Shown here one piece after another: positions 16,063 through 25,576 of a DNA stretch of 49,779 nt. The position numbers were made by a program, and so were the translations under genes. Numbering within the stretch: the stretch's first letter is position 1; each line of letters opens with the position of its first letter. The stretch is taken from the NCBI GenBank assembly GCA_910589165.1, contig CAJUSP010000003.1:57947-107725 (forward strand). The letters run 5' to 3'. The DNA is from an uncultured Adlercreutzia sp. GTDB lineage: Bacteria; Actinomycetota; Coriobacteriia; Coriobacteriales; Eggerthellaceae. The notes beneath the pieces were generated by a model that did not search any database, was not told the DNA's origin, and worked only from the letters and a program-made list of their open reading frames with translations.

Positions 16063-18717
16063 TTGCTTAGCCAACATGAATTTAGCGTCCTTCGTGCCGT
16101 CGCAGAAGGACACGGTGGAACACAACGCGCATTAGCCCAAGCCTGCACATTGTCATTAGGTGCCGTCAACAAAGCCGTGCGGGCACTTCGAGAGAAGCAT
16201 CTCTTGTCGGAACACGACCTCATCACCGACCAAGGACTCCTCGCTCTTGAACCCTACGCTGTCGAGCACGCCGTTATCTTGGCGGCCGGCCTTTCTACGC
16301 GCCTAGCGCCCCTTTCCTACGAACACCCAAAGGCTCTTTTCACGGTTCAGGGGGAAGTGTTAATAGAGCGCCTGATAAGGCAATTGCGCAATGCCGGCAT
16401 TCCGCAAATCTCAGTTGTTGTGGGACACATGAAAGAGCAGCTGTTCTACCTGGAAGACAAATTCGGTATCACCCTTGTTGAGACCGATGACTACCTGATC
16501 CGAAACAATCACTCCTCGGTACTCTGCGCGGCGTCGTTCTTGCAAAACGCCTACTTGTGCTCCTCTGATCAGTTCTATGAGGTGTCGCCCTTCCATCGCT
16601 GGGAGAACGGATCCTGGGTATCTGTCGTGCAGGGCCTTGCAGACAACAGGGAGACTCCCCTTCGCATTGATTCGAAGGGGCGAGTTGCCAGCCGTGATAT
16701 CCGGCAATCCGACGATTCCTGGTACATGATGGGCCCAGCCTTCCTCGACCAGGAGGATGGAGCCCGCTTAGTGGAGCTCATCGAGCTCGATTACGATCTG
16801 CCCGGTACGAAAGAAAAGCTCTGGGAAGATGTGCTTCTCGACCATATCAGGGCGTTCGAAATATACGCCAAGCCTCTTCCGAAGGATGCCATCTTTGAGT
16901 TCGATCGCATGGAGGACCTCTGCAGCTTCGACGCAGCATTCTTGGAAAATGTAGACTCCGCAATTCTCGACAATATTTGCCGCACACTCGATTGCGACCG
17001 CTCCGATATACTAGACGTTGAACCCCTCACGAAAGGTCTTACCAATCTTTCGGTCGTGTTCTCCTGCAAAGGAGAGCGTTTCGTTTACCGACATCCCGGG
17101 GCCGGCACCGACGAGCTGGTTAACCGCGAAGCAGAGGCGTTTGCGCTGAAAGCTGCGCACAGCTTGGGCCTCGACAGCACCTTTGTTTACGAAGAACCGG
17201 CAGAGGGGTGGAAGATTTCCCGGTACATCCCGAACTGCCTGCCTTTCGACTACAGGAACAGCGCCCATGTAAGCGGAGCGCTTGAGAAGATACGATGTCT
17301 GCACGACAGCGAAGAGTCTTCGCCTTGGTCCTTCGACTTCTATGAAGAGAGCCAGCGGATAGCAAAACTCCTCCGAAGCGAAAATGCCCCCATCCCTCAC
17401 GATTTCGGTACCATGGAGGCCATGATCGGCAAGCTCGCCGAACCCATGAGACTCGGCCGCGGCCGTCCCGTGCTTTGCCACAACGATTTCTACGGACCGA
17501 ACATTTTGATTCACGATGAAAACATTTGCCTTATCGACTGGGAATACGCAGCCATGGGCGACTACGGTTGCGATTTGGGCAATTTCATCGCCCAGGGGTC
17601 TGGCTACTCTGTCGACGAAGCCCTAGCGGTTCTCCCCTTCTACTTCGGCAGGCCGCCCACAAAGGCGGAAGCCGCCCATATTCTTATGTGCACTGCCATC
17701 GTAGGATGGTATTGGTATGTATGGGCTCTCTACAAAGAGCACTCAGGGTCATCGACAGGATCCTGGATAAGAACCTGGTACAGCGCGGCAAAACAATTCG
17801 GAGAGGCAGCCATGGATACTATCGTCAATCAGCCTAACGACATCGGATCCCTCAGCGAAGAGCAGTTCAACGCTCTCGTGAATCTGGAACAGGATAGCTC
17901 AGCTTTCATAGAGCCGTCCATCCTCAGCGGCCTGGGTTCACTGGGACTCGTTGACGACGATGGCATTACAGCCGCAGGACTAGCCGCACTCGAGCCCTAC
18001 CGCGCCAAACGCGCAATCTTCTTTGCTGCCGGATTCGGAAGCCGGATGCTGCCAGTCACCCTTAACACGCCCAAGCCTCTTGTCAGAGTTTGGGGCACGC
18101 GCATCATCGACCGCCTCCTGGATGCGGTCTCCTCTATAGGAATTGAGGAGATATACGTAGTTCGCGGCTACCTCAAAGACGAGTTCGATCAGCTTCGGGC
18201 GAAATACCCCACCATTACATTCGTAGATAACCCGCTCTACGATTCCACCAACAACATATCCTCGGCATTGGCCGTCAAAGATCTCTTCCAAAACGCCTAC
18301 GCATTCGAAAGCGATCTGCTCCTTGCCAACCCGAACCTCATCACAAAGTACAACTACACCTCCAACTACCTCGCCATCCCCGTTGACCAAACGCCCGATT
18401 GGTGCTTCGATGTCAACGGCGAAGGGGTAATTTGCAGCATAGCCAAGGGTAGCGAGAAGCCTTGCTGGCAAATGGTCGGTGCCTCGTACTGGAATGCCGC
18501 AGACGGAAAGCAGCTGGCTCAGGATCTGCCCGAAGTGTTCAACTCGAACCCCGAAGCAAGGCAAATCTTCTGGGACGACGTGGCTCTTGATCGCAAACCC
18601 CAAAACTACAAAGTACGCATTCGCGAATGCAACTCCGACGATATTGTAGAGATCGACACATTCGAAGAACTCCAAGAGCTGGACGCAGCGTACCGCACCG
18701 GCGGAGAAGGGCGGTAA
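16063..18717 (+). CDS. Four-part fusion: winged helix - LicC-like - LicA-like kinase - (winged helix remnant) LicC-like
   Basis: Residues 1-62 form a MarR-like winged helix (EFSVLRAVAEGHGG..., TLSLGAVNKAVRALREKHLL). Residues 66-295 form a LicC-type nucleotidyltransferase (ILAAGLSTRLAPL, HPKAL, CSSDQF). Residues 300-590 form a choline/ethanolamine kinase of the APH fold, with catalytic H473-N-D475 and metal-binding D492 in LIDWEY. Residues 605-645 resemble the N-terminal winged helix again, and 648-884 form a second LicC-type domain (FFAAGFGSRMLPV, TPKPL, ESDLLL). The protein would phosphorylate an imported amino-alcohol and activate it as a CDP donor for the LicD enzymes. The TTG start is set by AGGAGG six bases upstream (16051-16056). 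The paired domains may treat two different substrates. Confidence 0.85.
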   Translation: MLSQHEFSVLRAVAEGHGGTQRALAQACTLSLGAVNKAVRALREKHLLSEHDLITDQGLLALEPYAVEHAVILAAGLSTRLAPLSYEHPKALFTVQGEVLIERLIRQLRNAGIPQISVVVGHMKEQLFYLEDKFGITLVETDDYLIRNNHSSVLCAASFLQNAYLCSSDQFYEVSPFHRWENGSWVSVVQGLADNRETPLRIDSKGRVASRDIRQSDDSWYMMGPAFLDQEDGARLVELIELDYDLPGTKEKLWEDVLLDHIRAFEIYAKPLPKDAIFEFDRMEDLCSFDAAFLENVDSAILDNICRTLDCDRSDILDVEPLTKGLTNLSVVFSCKGERFVYRHPGAGTDELVNREAEAFALKAAHSLGLDSTFVYEEPAEGWKISRYIPNCLPFDYRNSAHVSGALEKIRCLHDSEESSPWSFDFYEESQRIAKLLRSENAPIPHDFGTMEAMIGKLAEPMRLGRGRPVLCHNDFYGPNILIHDENICLIDWEYAAMGDYGCDLGNFIAQGSGYSVDEALAVLPFYFGRPPTKAEAAHILMCTAIVGWYWYVWALYKEHSGSSTGSWIRTWYSAAKQFGEAAMDTIVNQPNDIGSLSEEQFNALVNLEQDSSAFIEPSILSGLGSLGLVDDDGITAAGLAALEPYRAKRAIFFAAGFGSRMLPVTLNTPKPLVRVWGTRIIDRLLDAVSSIGIEEIYVVRGYLKDEFDQLRAKYPTITFVDNPLYDSTNNISSALAVKDLFQNAYAFESDLLLANPNLITKYNYTSNYLAIPVDQTPDWCFDVNGEGVICSIAKGSEKPCWQMVGASYWNAADGKQLAQDLPEVFNSNPEARQIFWDDVALDRKPQNYKVRIRECNSDDIVEIDTFEELQELDAAYRTGGEGR

Positions 18718-18719
18718 TC

Positions 18720-20276
18720 ATGCGGGTCTACCATGGCTCAATTCTGACCGTAGACGAAAAAGACACCGTCGTCCAATATCTAGTGGAGGATAGCGGCCGC
18801 ATTGTCTTTACGGGAAACGAACTTCCCGCAAAATGGTCAGACGCCCCCAGGGTGGAGCTGGGAGACCGGGCTCTGTGCCCCAGCTTCGCCGATACGCATG
18901 CGCACTTTGCAAGCTTCGCCACCTTCAATGCGGGCTTGAATGTGATGAACGCCGAGAGCAATGCCGACATCGTTGACGCGTTGCACGACTTCGCCGCATC
19001 TTCGACATCGTCACTCTTGCTGGCATTCGGAGCCTCTTCGCACTCTGTTCGGGAAAGAAGGCTCGTCAGTCGCGAGAAGCTTGACCGTGCTTGCGGCCGA
19101 AAGCCCGCCGTCGTCATAAAATACGACGGTCACGCCTGCATCGTAAACAGCGCGCTCCTTGCAAAGCTGAGGAAGCGACTCGAGCACCTTCGCGGCTACC
19201 ACCCTGAATCCGGGGAAATGAACCAGGAGGCCTTTTTCGCCGTCTCCGATTACATAACGAACAGCATTTCCCTCCCGACCCTTGTCCGCAACATGCAGCA
19301 CGCCATGGATCTCTACGCAAGCCGAGGATTCGGTCTCGTGCATAGTGTCAGCGGAGTCGGCTTTGCGCTGAATCTCGACATCACGCTTGAATGCCTTTTA
19401 GCCAATTCCGCGCAAAACGGCTTTCAGCTGCGTATATTTCCCCAGTCGCTCAACATCAGCACAGCCACACGCCGCCATCTGCCCCGCATTGGAGGCTGCT
19501 TCGAATGCGCCCTGGATGGCTGTTTCGGATCGAAAGACGCGGCGCTTTTGTCCCCCTATAAAGACGAGGCGGAGAGCGGGGTACTTTATTACGACGACGA
19601 GAAGGTGCTCGAATTCGTCGAATCCGCAAACCAGGCTGCCCTCCAAATCGAAATGCACGCCATCGGCGACAAAGCGTTCGATCAGGCAACCCGGTGCCTG
19701 AAGGCGGCGCTCGAAAAACACCCACGTTCAGATCATCGGCACGGCATAATACACGCCTGTCTGCCCACCGATGACGGGCTGGATATTTGCGCGCAGTATG
19801 GCATTCACCTTCCCGTGCAGCCTGCCTTCATTGACTGGAATCAGGAACCTGACACATACCTTGCGGATATTCTGGGCCCGGAGAGAGCTGCGAAACTCAA
19901 CCCTCTAAGGTCTATGTCCGACCAAGGTATTCGCCTTTCCGCGGGGTCGGATGCCCCCTGTACCGACCCGGATCCAATCATGTGGCTTTCAAAAGCCTGC
20001 AACCACACCAACCCCGCCGAGTCGCTGACGATTCGAGAGGCACTAAGGATGTGCACGTACAACGGCTACTGGGCTAGCTTCGACGAGAAGAACCGAGGAT
20101 CTCTTGAGGTGGGAAAGATAGCGGATATGGTCATCCTCTCAAAGAGCCCCTACGCTACCCCGGCAAACCAGCTAAGTGAAATAACCGTTGAGCAAACCTT
20201 CCTTTCAGGAGAAGCCTACCAACCTCAGAACCAGAATCCCGCGCGAGCTTTACTAGCAGGCATGGGCTCACGCTAA
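18720..20276 (+). CDS. YtcJ-like metal-dependent amidohydrolase
   Basis: This protein of about 518 residues belongs to the amidohydrolase superfamily (TIM barrel, YtcJ/amidohydrolase_3 group). It has the metal motif DTHAHF (H60, H62), MHAIGDKAF, HRHGIIHA and SAGSDAPCTDPDP. The C-terminal strip GSLEVGKIADMVIL rebuilds the small beta domain that includes the N-terminus (VYHGSILTVDE). I start at ATG 18720, two bases after the fusion stop, because AGAAGG lies nine bases upstream; the frame is open back to 18627 inside the previous gene. The enzyme hydrolyses an amide or similar bond of an unknown small molecule. Its tight coupling to the kinase/cytidylyltransferase gene suggests that it frees or recycles an amino-alcohol. 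Confidence 0.8.
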   Translation: MRVYHGSILTVDEKDTVVQYLVEDSGRIVFTGNELPAKWSDAPRVELGDRALCPSFADTHAHFASFATFNAGLNVMNAESNADIVDALHDFAASSTSSLLLAFGASSHSVRERRLVSREKLDRACGRKPAVVIKYDGHACIVNSALLAKLRKRLEHLRGYHPESGEMNQEAFFAVSDYITNSISLPTLVRNMQHAMDLYASRGFGLVHSVSGVGFALNLDITLECLLANSAQNGFQLRIFPQSLNISTATRRHLPRIGGCFECALDGCFGSKDAALLSPYKDEAESGVLYYDDEKVLEFVESANQAALQIEMHAIGDKAFDQATRCLKAALEKHPRSDHRHGIIHACLPTDDGLDICAQYGIHLPVQPAFIDWNQEPDTYLADILGPERAAKLNPLRSMSDQGIRLSAGSDAPCTDPDPIMWLSKACNHTNPAESLTIREALRMCTYNGYWASFDEKNRGSLEVGKIADMVILSKSPYATPANQLSEITVEQTFLSGEAYQPQNQNPARALLAGMGSR

Positions 20277-20303
20277 AACCACTCATCCAGCTAAGCAGGG
20301 CAA

Positions 20304-21479
20304 CTAGGTAGAAGCCCTCGTTCTTATTGCTTCGGGCTCAATGCTTGCGGCAATTCCCAGTGCGAAATAGAAGGAGCAATACGGCTCGGCTTCCGTTATG
20401 CCTACGACGAAGAATGCGCCCAGCATGGCGGCCGCAAGAGCCACCCTCTTCGAGACTCGCCCGCGATACAGGTTAGCAACACCATAGGCAACCAGACCAA
20501 AAAACAGAACCGTGGTCAGCAAACCCCCGACGTACCAGATATGAAGCAATAGGTTGTGGGCATTCAGCGTCACCCCTTCGATGGCAATATAGCCATAATC
20601 TACCGTGCCATGGCCTATTAAGGCGGTGAGAGGGTCCTGCGTTCCCAAAATAGCGTCCCAAACCGGAGTGCGACCGGAGAACGTGATATCTTCGCGAAGA
20701 ACGCCTTCAAGTACCGGCTTCAGCACGTCTCCAACCCTGCAGAACACAAACAGCAGCATAGCAACGAGGTAAGCCACCGCATAGGTAATGCCATTGAGGA
20801 ACTGGCGAAGCACTTTATACCGCACGAGAAACACTGCGATCAGAAATAGCACGAGGGCAATCGAAGACGTGTTGGAAGTATCGAGCATCAAATTGATTGC
20901 GGAGACAGCAACCAACAGTATAGAACGAATAGGGAGCCGCCCTCTTCGCTCCGCATCCAGTATGAACGAACTCCCGAGCGCCGGAAGCATCATCAAAAAA
21001 ATGCCATTCCTGTTTCCGAAAAAGTAATAATGAGGAGCCCATATGCCGTCTGGAAACATAATAACGGAACAGCAGTTGCACACCAGCAAAGCAGAGGTTA
21101 CGAAACACAGCGCCGAGAGAAACTCCTTGCGCCAAAACCGCGTTGCGATAGCGGCCAGCACCATCGCCATAGAAAAGGAGAAAAACTGGTCGAACCAGAC
21201 CATCAAGCGCCCAGAAAACAAGAGCGTAGGCAGAAGCGCACTTAGAGCGAACAGCCCCGCGACGGCGGAAAAAACCCTGCAGCGCCTAACCACAAGGAAG
21301 AGAGCGACGATGACAAGAGACGCGGCGACACGCCACCAAAAGTACAGGTCATACAGCTCGGGATGGCCAATATGCTCGATAACCTGAGGGCGAAAAAAGG
21401 GGGCAATAAGCAAGCAGAAGAGCACAGTCATGGCACCGCGGGGCGCCTTATTCAACAAAACTCGAAGAGTATCACACAC
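20304..21479 (-). CDS. O-antigen ligase / polymerase-like membrane protein
   Basis: This protein of about 391 residues has some ten membrane segments and one large outer loop holding ITFSGRTPVWDAIL and later AHNLLLHIWYVGG. Both blocks are hallmarks of the WaaL/Wzy_C/TacL-like group that attaches or polymerises lipid-linked glycans at the outer membrane face. The GTG at 21479 is chosen because GGGAGGG lies nine bases upstream; a longer frame starts at 21533, but a perfect -10 box at 21536-21541 would place transcription start inside it. It could be the ligase that hands the teichoic-acid-like polymer to lipid or peptidoglycan. It converges on the amidohydrolase gene. Confidence 0.78.
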   Translation of the reverse strand: MCDTLRVLLNKAPRGAMTVLFCLLIAPFFRPQVIEHIGHPELYDLYFWWRVAASLVIVALFLVVRRCRVFSAVAGLFALSALLPTLLFSGRLMVWFDQFFSFSMAMVLAAIATRFWRKEFLSALCFVTSALLVCNCCSVIMFPDGIWAPHYYFFGNRNGIFLMMLPALGSSFILDAERRGRLPIRSILLVAVSAINLMLDTSNTSSIALVLFLIAVFLVRYKVLRQFLNGITYAVAYLVAMLLFVFCRVGDVLKPVLEGVLREDITFSGRTPVWDAILGTQDPLTALIGHGTVDYGYIAIEGVTLNAHNLLLHIWYVGGLLTTVLFFGLVAYGVANLYRGRVSKRVALAAAMLGAFFVVGITEAEPYCSFYFALGIAASIEPEAIRTRAST

Positions 21480-21535
21480 AATTCGACACCCTCCCTTCTC
21501 GCCTCTTTTCTTACCAGCCGCGCCGAGTCGCAACC

Positions 21536-21541
21536 ATTATA
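21536..21541 (-). promoter_or_regulatory. Possible -10 box for the ligase-like gene
   Basis: TATAAT on the minus strand lies 57 bp upstream of the preferred GTG start at 21479. No clear -35 is visible. It supports the shorter start over the one at 21533. Confidence 0.35.
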
Positions 21542-21600
21542 GCTCGCACAAAGACACCCCGTGAGCTGCGCATGGGAAAGCGACCCAATCCAAAGTCGAA

Positions 21601-21609
21601 TGATATACT
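21601..21609 (+). promoter_or_regulatory. Possible extended -10 promoter of the GT2-TagF fusion gene
   Basis: TGATATACT fits the extended -10 pattern TG-n-TATAAT with one mismatch and lies 38 bp upstream of ATG 21648. A weak -35 is normal for extended -10 promoters. Confidence 0.4.
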
Positions 21610-21647
21610 TAATCCGCTTAAACCTAGGTCTTTTTGGAAGGTTGCCG

Positions 21648-24230
21648 ATGTTACGCAAAGTCGCCAGAAAAGTATTGCCGCTATCCCTAAGGAAGACGCT
21701 AAAAAAAATATCCAGCCCCCACCCAGACTCCAACTCCCCTCAAGAAAAAGAAGCTCCGTACCGTTGCCGCCACAGTTACACAATTGTATCTGCGGTGTAC
21801 AACATGCAGAACTATCTCGACGACTATTTTGAAAGCATTTTTAGCCAAACATGCGGAACCGACCACATTAAAATTGTTCTCGTGGATGATGGCTCCACCG
21901 ACGATTCCGCCGCAGTGATCGAATCCTGGCAAAAGCGCTATCCTGGCAAAATCAGCTACATCCGCCAAGAGAATGCGGGACCCGGGGCCGCTCGCAACCG
22001 AGGACTTGAGATGGTGTCTACTGAATGGGTAACCTTTATAGACACCGATGACAAGATAGCCGCAAATTACTTCGAAGAAGTCGACAAGGCCGTTTGCTCG
22101 CACCCATCGCTCGTCCTCGCCACTTGCAAGCTTATATACTGGCACATGGAAGATGACCGCCTGCAAGAAGACAACTTGATGATGCGCCATTTCGGCAAAA
22201 AGAGCCAGTTTTTTGCCGTGGGAGACGAGCAGATGCATCCGATCTTCTTCATGAACGCATCTTTCTTCAGGACAGATATCATTCGCAGCAACCAGCTCGT
22301 CATCGATGAAGAGCTCAGGCCTATTTTCGAAGACGGGAAGTTTGTCGCACATTACCTACTCCGATGCAAAAGCGGATTGGTCGGATACCTGAGCGCGCCT
22401 CACTATTTTTATCGCAAGCGCGATGATCATTCCTCTCTCATCGACCGATCGTGGCTGGATCCTCGACGATACACTTTGGTGCCATCTCGCGGTTACCTGG
22501 ACATTCTGAAGACGTCGCAACTGCTAAAGGGACGAGTGCCGCTCAACATACAGCAAACCGTTCTGCAGGACATTTCCTGGTACTTCAAGCGCTTGAACAA
22601 TCATCCGGAGCACGAAGCGCTCATCGGAGGCCAGCAAAATATCGACAGCCTCATAAACTACCTCCGAGAGATACTGTCTTTCATTGACGAGGAAGAGCTT
22701 TTCCGCATTTCGGGCTCGTTCATCCCCTTTGTCACGAAAAACGGAATCGCCCGCACCTTCCTTCAAGCAGAGCCCCCCTTCCAGCTCTGCAAACTCATCA
22801 GAGCCAATCCCAAGCGCCAAGAGCTTCTTATCGAATCCTACACTCAGGACATCGAGTTCCTGCTCGATGGAGCACCCGTTGCGCCGCTCGACCAAAAGCG
22901 AGTTGATATCAATTTCTGCGGTATGCATCTGTGCGAGCGCTTTGAAACGTGGATCTCCTATTCTTCCGAATCGCAGATTCTTTCCTATCGCCTGCCGAGC
23001 GGAAAACTTGTGCGTCTCGATGTCGATGGCAAAACCTATCCGCGAAGCATGAGCGTGGAGGAGCTTCTTCAGCGCTATACGCGCAATTGGAAAGAATACC
23101 AGCAGCAGGGCGACACCTGGATCATCATGGACAGGGACACGCAAGCAGACGACAACGGCGAGCATTTTTACCGCTACCTCATGAATAACCACCCCGAGCA
23201 AAAGGCTCTCTTCGCCCTGCGTCGAACCTCAGCCGATTGGGATCGCCTTCAAAAAGAAGGGTTCAACTTGGTTGAATTCGGGTCCCCCGAGCACGAACGT
23301 GCCCTTAAGGCGTGCTCGAAAATCATTAGCTCGCATGCGGACGACTACGTCAGATCCTACTTCGGCGATAATTTCTTCCATTCCAAAGACTACATCTTTC
23401 TTCAGCACGGCATAATCAAAGACGACCTTTCTGGCTGGCTTAACAGCTTCTCCCCCAATCTCATGCTCACTTCCACAGAAGCAGAACGCGAATCAATAAT
23501 CGAAGACGGAAGCCCTTATCTTTACACATCGAAGCAAGTAGCTCTCACGGGGCTCCCTCGCCACGACTCCCTCATCGCTAAACGCCAGGAATACCAGAGA
23601 TGCCCCAGGCGTCGCACCCTTCTCATAATGCCAACCTGGAGACGCTACCTCAGCGGCGCGCAGCAGGGCAGGAGCAATAATCGGAACATGAAGGCCGGCT
23701 TTGAGCAATCAGAATACGCGACTGCATGGAGGTCTCTCCTTGAAAGCAGCCGACTAGCGTCAATCGCAGAACAGCACAATCTCGATATAGTATTCTTCCC
23801 GCATGCCAACGTCCTCCCCTATTTCAGCACGGGAGTCATTTCGCTGCCTGGCCATGTGGAATTGGGGAGTTGCGAGATAAAGTCGATCCAGGACTATTAC
23901 AGCGAAGCAGCTCTCTGCATAACCGATTACTCCTCCGCTTCCTTCGAAGCCTCCATAGCTCGAATTCCCGTCATATACTACCAATTCGATCAACCGCGAT
24001 TTTACGGCGGAGACCACGGCATAGCATCTGGCTACTTCAGTTTTGAACGTAACGGCTTCGGCCCAGTGGTTACAGGAGAACAGGAATGCTTTAAAGCTAT
24101 TGAAACTATCATCGATAATGGTTTTTCGCCAGATGATATATATTTGCAACGCATCGATTCAACCTTTCGACATACTGACGGACACTGCTGCGAACGAGTC
24201 TACGATGCCATAATTGAGCACTGCGAGTAA
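21648..24230 (+). CDS. GT2 glycosyltransferase fused to a CDP-glycerol glycerophosphotransferase (TagF-like)
   Basis: This protein of about 860 residues starts at ATG 21648, with GGAAGG six bases upstream. Residues 45-330 form a GT2 domain (TIVSAVYNMQNYLDDY, VLVDDGSTDDS, QENAGPGAARN, DTDD). Residues 500-860 form a Glyphos_transf domain: FLQHGIIKDDLS with the active-site histidine, TSTEAER, GLPRHDSL, MPTWRRYL, and the C-terminal CITDYSSASFEASIARIPVIYY, which binds the CDP-polyol. Such proteins build or extend poly(polyol phosphate) chains. The fusion would let one protein add a sugar and a polyol phosphate in turn, as in teichoic acids whose repeat contains both. CDP-polyol supply could come from the TarI-like enzyme at 45370-46086. 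Confidence 0.86.
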   Translation: MLRKVARKVLPLSLRKTLKKISSPHPDSNSPQEKEAPYRCRHSYTIVSAVYNMQNYLDDYFESIFSQTCGTDHIKIVLVDDGSTDDSAAVIESWQKRYPGKISYIRQENAGPGAARNRGLEMVSTEWVTFIDTDDKIAANYFEEVDKAVCSHPSLVLATCKLIYWHMEDDRLQEDNLMMRHFGKKSQFFAVGDEQMHPIFFMNASFFRTDIIRSNQLVIDEELRPIFEDGKFVAHYLLRCKSGLVGYLSAPHYFYRKRDDHSSLIDRSWLDPRRYTLVPSRGYLDILKTSQLLKGRVPLNIQQTVLQDISWYFKRLNNHPEHEALIGGQQNIDSLINYLREILSFIDEEELFRISGSFIPFVTKNGIARTFLQAEPPFQLCKLIRANPKRQELLIESYTQDIEFLLDGAPVAPLDQKRVDINFCGMHLCERFETWISYSSESQILSYRLPSGKLVRLDVDGKTYPRSMSVEELLQRYTRNWKEYQQQGDTWIIMDRDTQADDNGEHFYRYLMNNHPEQKALFALRRTSADWDRLQKEGFNLVEFGSPEHERALKACSKIISSHADDYVRSYFGDNFFHSKDYIFLQHGIIKDDLSGWLNSFSPNLMLTSTEAERESIIEDGSPYLYTSKQVALTGLPRHDSLIAKRQEYQRCPRRRTLLIMPTWRRYLSGAQQGRSNNRNMKAGFEQSEYATAWRSLLESSRLASIAEQHNLDIVFFPHANVLPYFSTGVISLPGHVELGSCEIKSIQDYYSEAALCITDYSSASFEASIARIPVIYYQFDQPRFYGGDHGIASGYFSFERNGFGPVVTGEQECFKAIETIIDNGFSPDDIYLQRIDSTFRHTDGHCCERVYDAIIEHCE

Positions 24231-24633
24231 TTCGGCGTTCCGCTTATCGCCAATACGATGCTCCGGTTGTATTTGACATAATTAGATTGCATACACCAGC
24301 CTGATCAATTTGAACACTTTAGCCGCGAACATGCCAACCATAATCGATGGCCTAATCTTATTGGCGCTCAGGTATCCGACAGGAAAGATCGCTAACAGGT
24401 GGCACCTCGGAATACCTCCTCCCGCGACGCGCTGAGTCCCCTAGCGGGGCCGCTCGTCACAAAGACGCCCTCCACGTCGCGCTCGAGCGCAGTGCGCAAT
24501 GGCACCGCCCATCCATCACGCAAAGCAAAATGCTAGGCAGCCCTCCTTTCGAATCGATCTTGGTACTGGCGCCTATGATCGACATCTAGGCGAAAGTACA
24601 CCCGAAGAAACGTACTTTTGCAATCAAAGGGAG
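24231..24633. other. Gene-poor 403-bp stretch with a possible coding remnant
   Basis: I see no intact gene here. On the minus strand between about 24384 and 24520 there is a 45-codon open stretch with normal coding composition (reading GVFVTSGPARGLSASREEVF in part), closed by stops and lacking a good start. It looks like a leftover of a deleted gene but I cannot name it. A 7-bp inverted repeat, AAAGTAC (24593-24599) with GTACTTT (24612-24618), lies just beyond the stop of the minus-strand pseudogene and may be a weak terminator for it. Confidence 0.4.
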
Positions 24634-25463
24634 CTACTCAGCGATCATGCCTACAGCCTTTCGCGCTTGCTCCATAAACTCTGTTTTACGCGGCTTTACA
24701 CGTAGCACATCACCATTACTATCTTTGTCCTTATAGAACTCACCAGTAGAAATAATCCATAGAATTTTATCCGTCTTGTAAGGCGTCTGCCCGTTGTCAG
24801 TGGCAAGATCAACGATAGCCCTGAACGCACTCATTTGCTTCTCGTCACGCACAAGGTCCAGACTTCGGCATATCTTAATTATATGCGTATCGGGCTTGGG
24901 ATAATCAAGATACCCCAACTCCTTTAGCACATCGCAGCAAAGGGCAAAACCAAGACCTCTGATGTTCGCAGACAAATAGAGGGGAAGCGCGGCTCTTGTG
25001 TCGGCATTGTAAGCAAAGCTCTTCACGAACTCATCGAAATTTTCCACATCCTCAAAGCTAGAGAGAAACCGGGCGGAATCCACAACTGCCTTGCACCATT
25101 TTCGCCAGCTGTTACGGACTGAAGAAAGGTTGTTAATCGTATAGAGTTGTTGGAACTCAGCAACGAGAACATTTGCATCCATTGTTGAAACCAAAGAAAC
25201 ATCAAAGTCCTTAAACACCCTGGCGAATACCTCCCTACGATCACGGAATTTGATCGTATTTGGCATATGCGCGTAATTCTGCGCCGAAAGGGCAAACTGC
25301 CGTAGCACGTCATTCGTGACTTGAGGGTGGCTAGCGTCTCCTTGAAAGTATTTTCCAGGGACTCCTCATCAAGATTCGCTTCTCGAGCCATTTGGCAGAA
25401 GACTGATTGCGCTATCCCGTAGATCGCCTTGTTGGCGATTATCCCTCGCTGTAGGGGTTCCAT
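24634..25463 (-). pseudogene. Frameshifted HhH-glycosylase-like protein
   Basis: Two overlapping minus-strand frames make one protein of about 276 residues if a single frameshift near 25310-25325 is allowed. The N-terminal part (from ATG 25463, AAAGGG nine bases upstream) reads MEPLQRGIIANKAIYGIAQS to ETLATLKS; the C-terminal part continues with NDVLRQFALSAQNYAHMPN to the stop at 24634. The C-terminal half has GLGFALCCDVLKELGYLDY followed by PKPDTHIIKICRSL, which resembles the helix-hairpin-helix and catalytic Asp region of HhH-GPD DNA glycosylases. The downstream frame alone has no ribosome site. It is probably broken; a sequencing slip is possible. It has no link to polysaccharide synthesis. 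Confidence 0.6.
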
Positions 25464-25576
25464 GCGAACCATCCCTTTCTTCCCGCTACTCTTGCAAATT
25501 AGATCCCGTTGGCCTCACCTAAAGTCTCACCCGAGGCTAGCGAGCGGACGCCGTGCGACCCGCGAATGTTAGCCGC

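Noticed and set aside
18627..18719. Upstream in-frame start for the amidohydrolase
   Set aside because: It would overlap the fusion gene by about 90 bp; ATG 18720 has a ribosome site and matches the family N-terminus.
24438..24452. CCCCTAGCGGGG as a terminator
   Set aside because: The stem is only four base pairs and no T-run follows on either strand.
24231..24633. tRNA, insertion sequence or attachment site at the junction
   Set aside because: I found no cloverleaf, no transposase frame and no paired terminal repeats.
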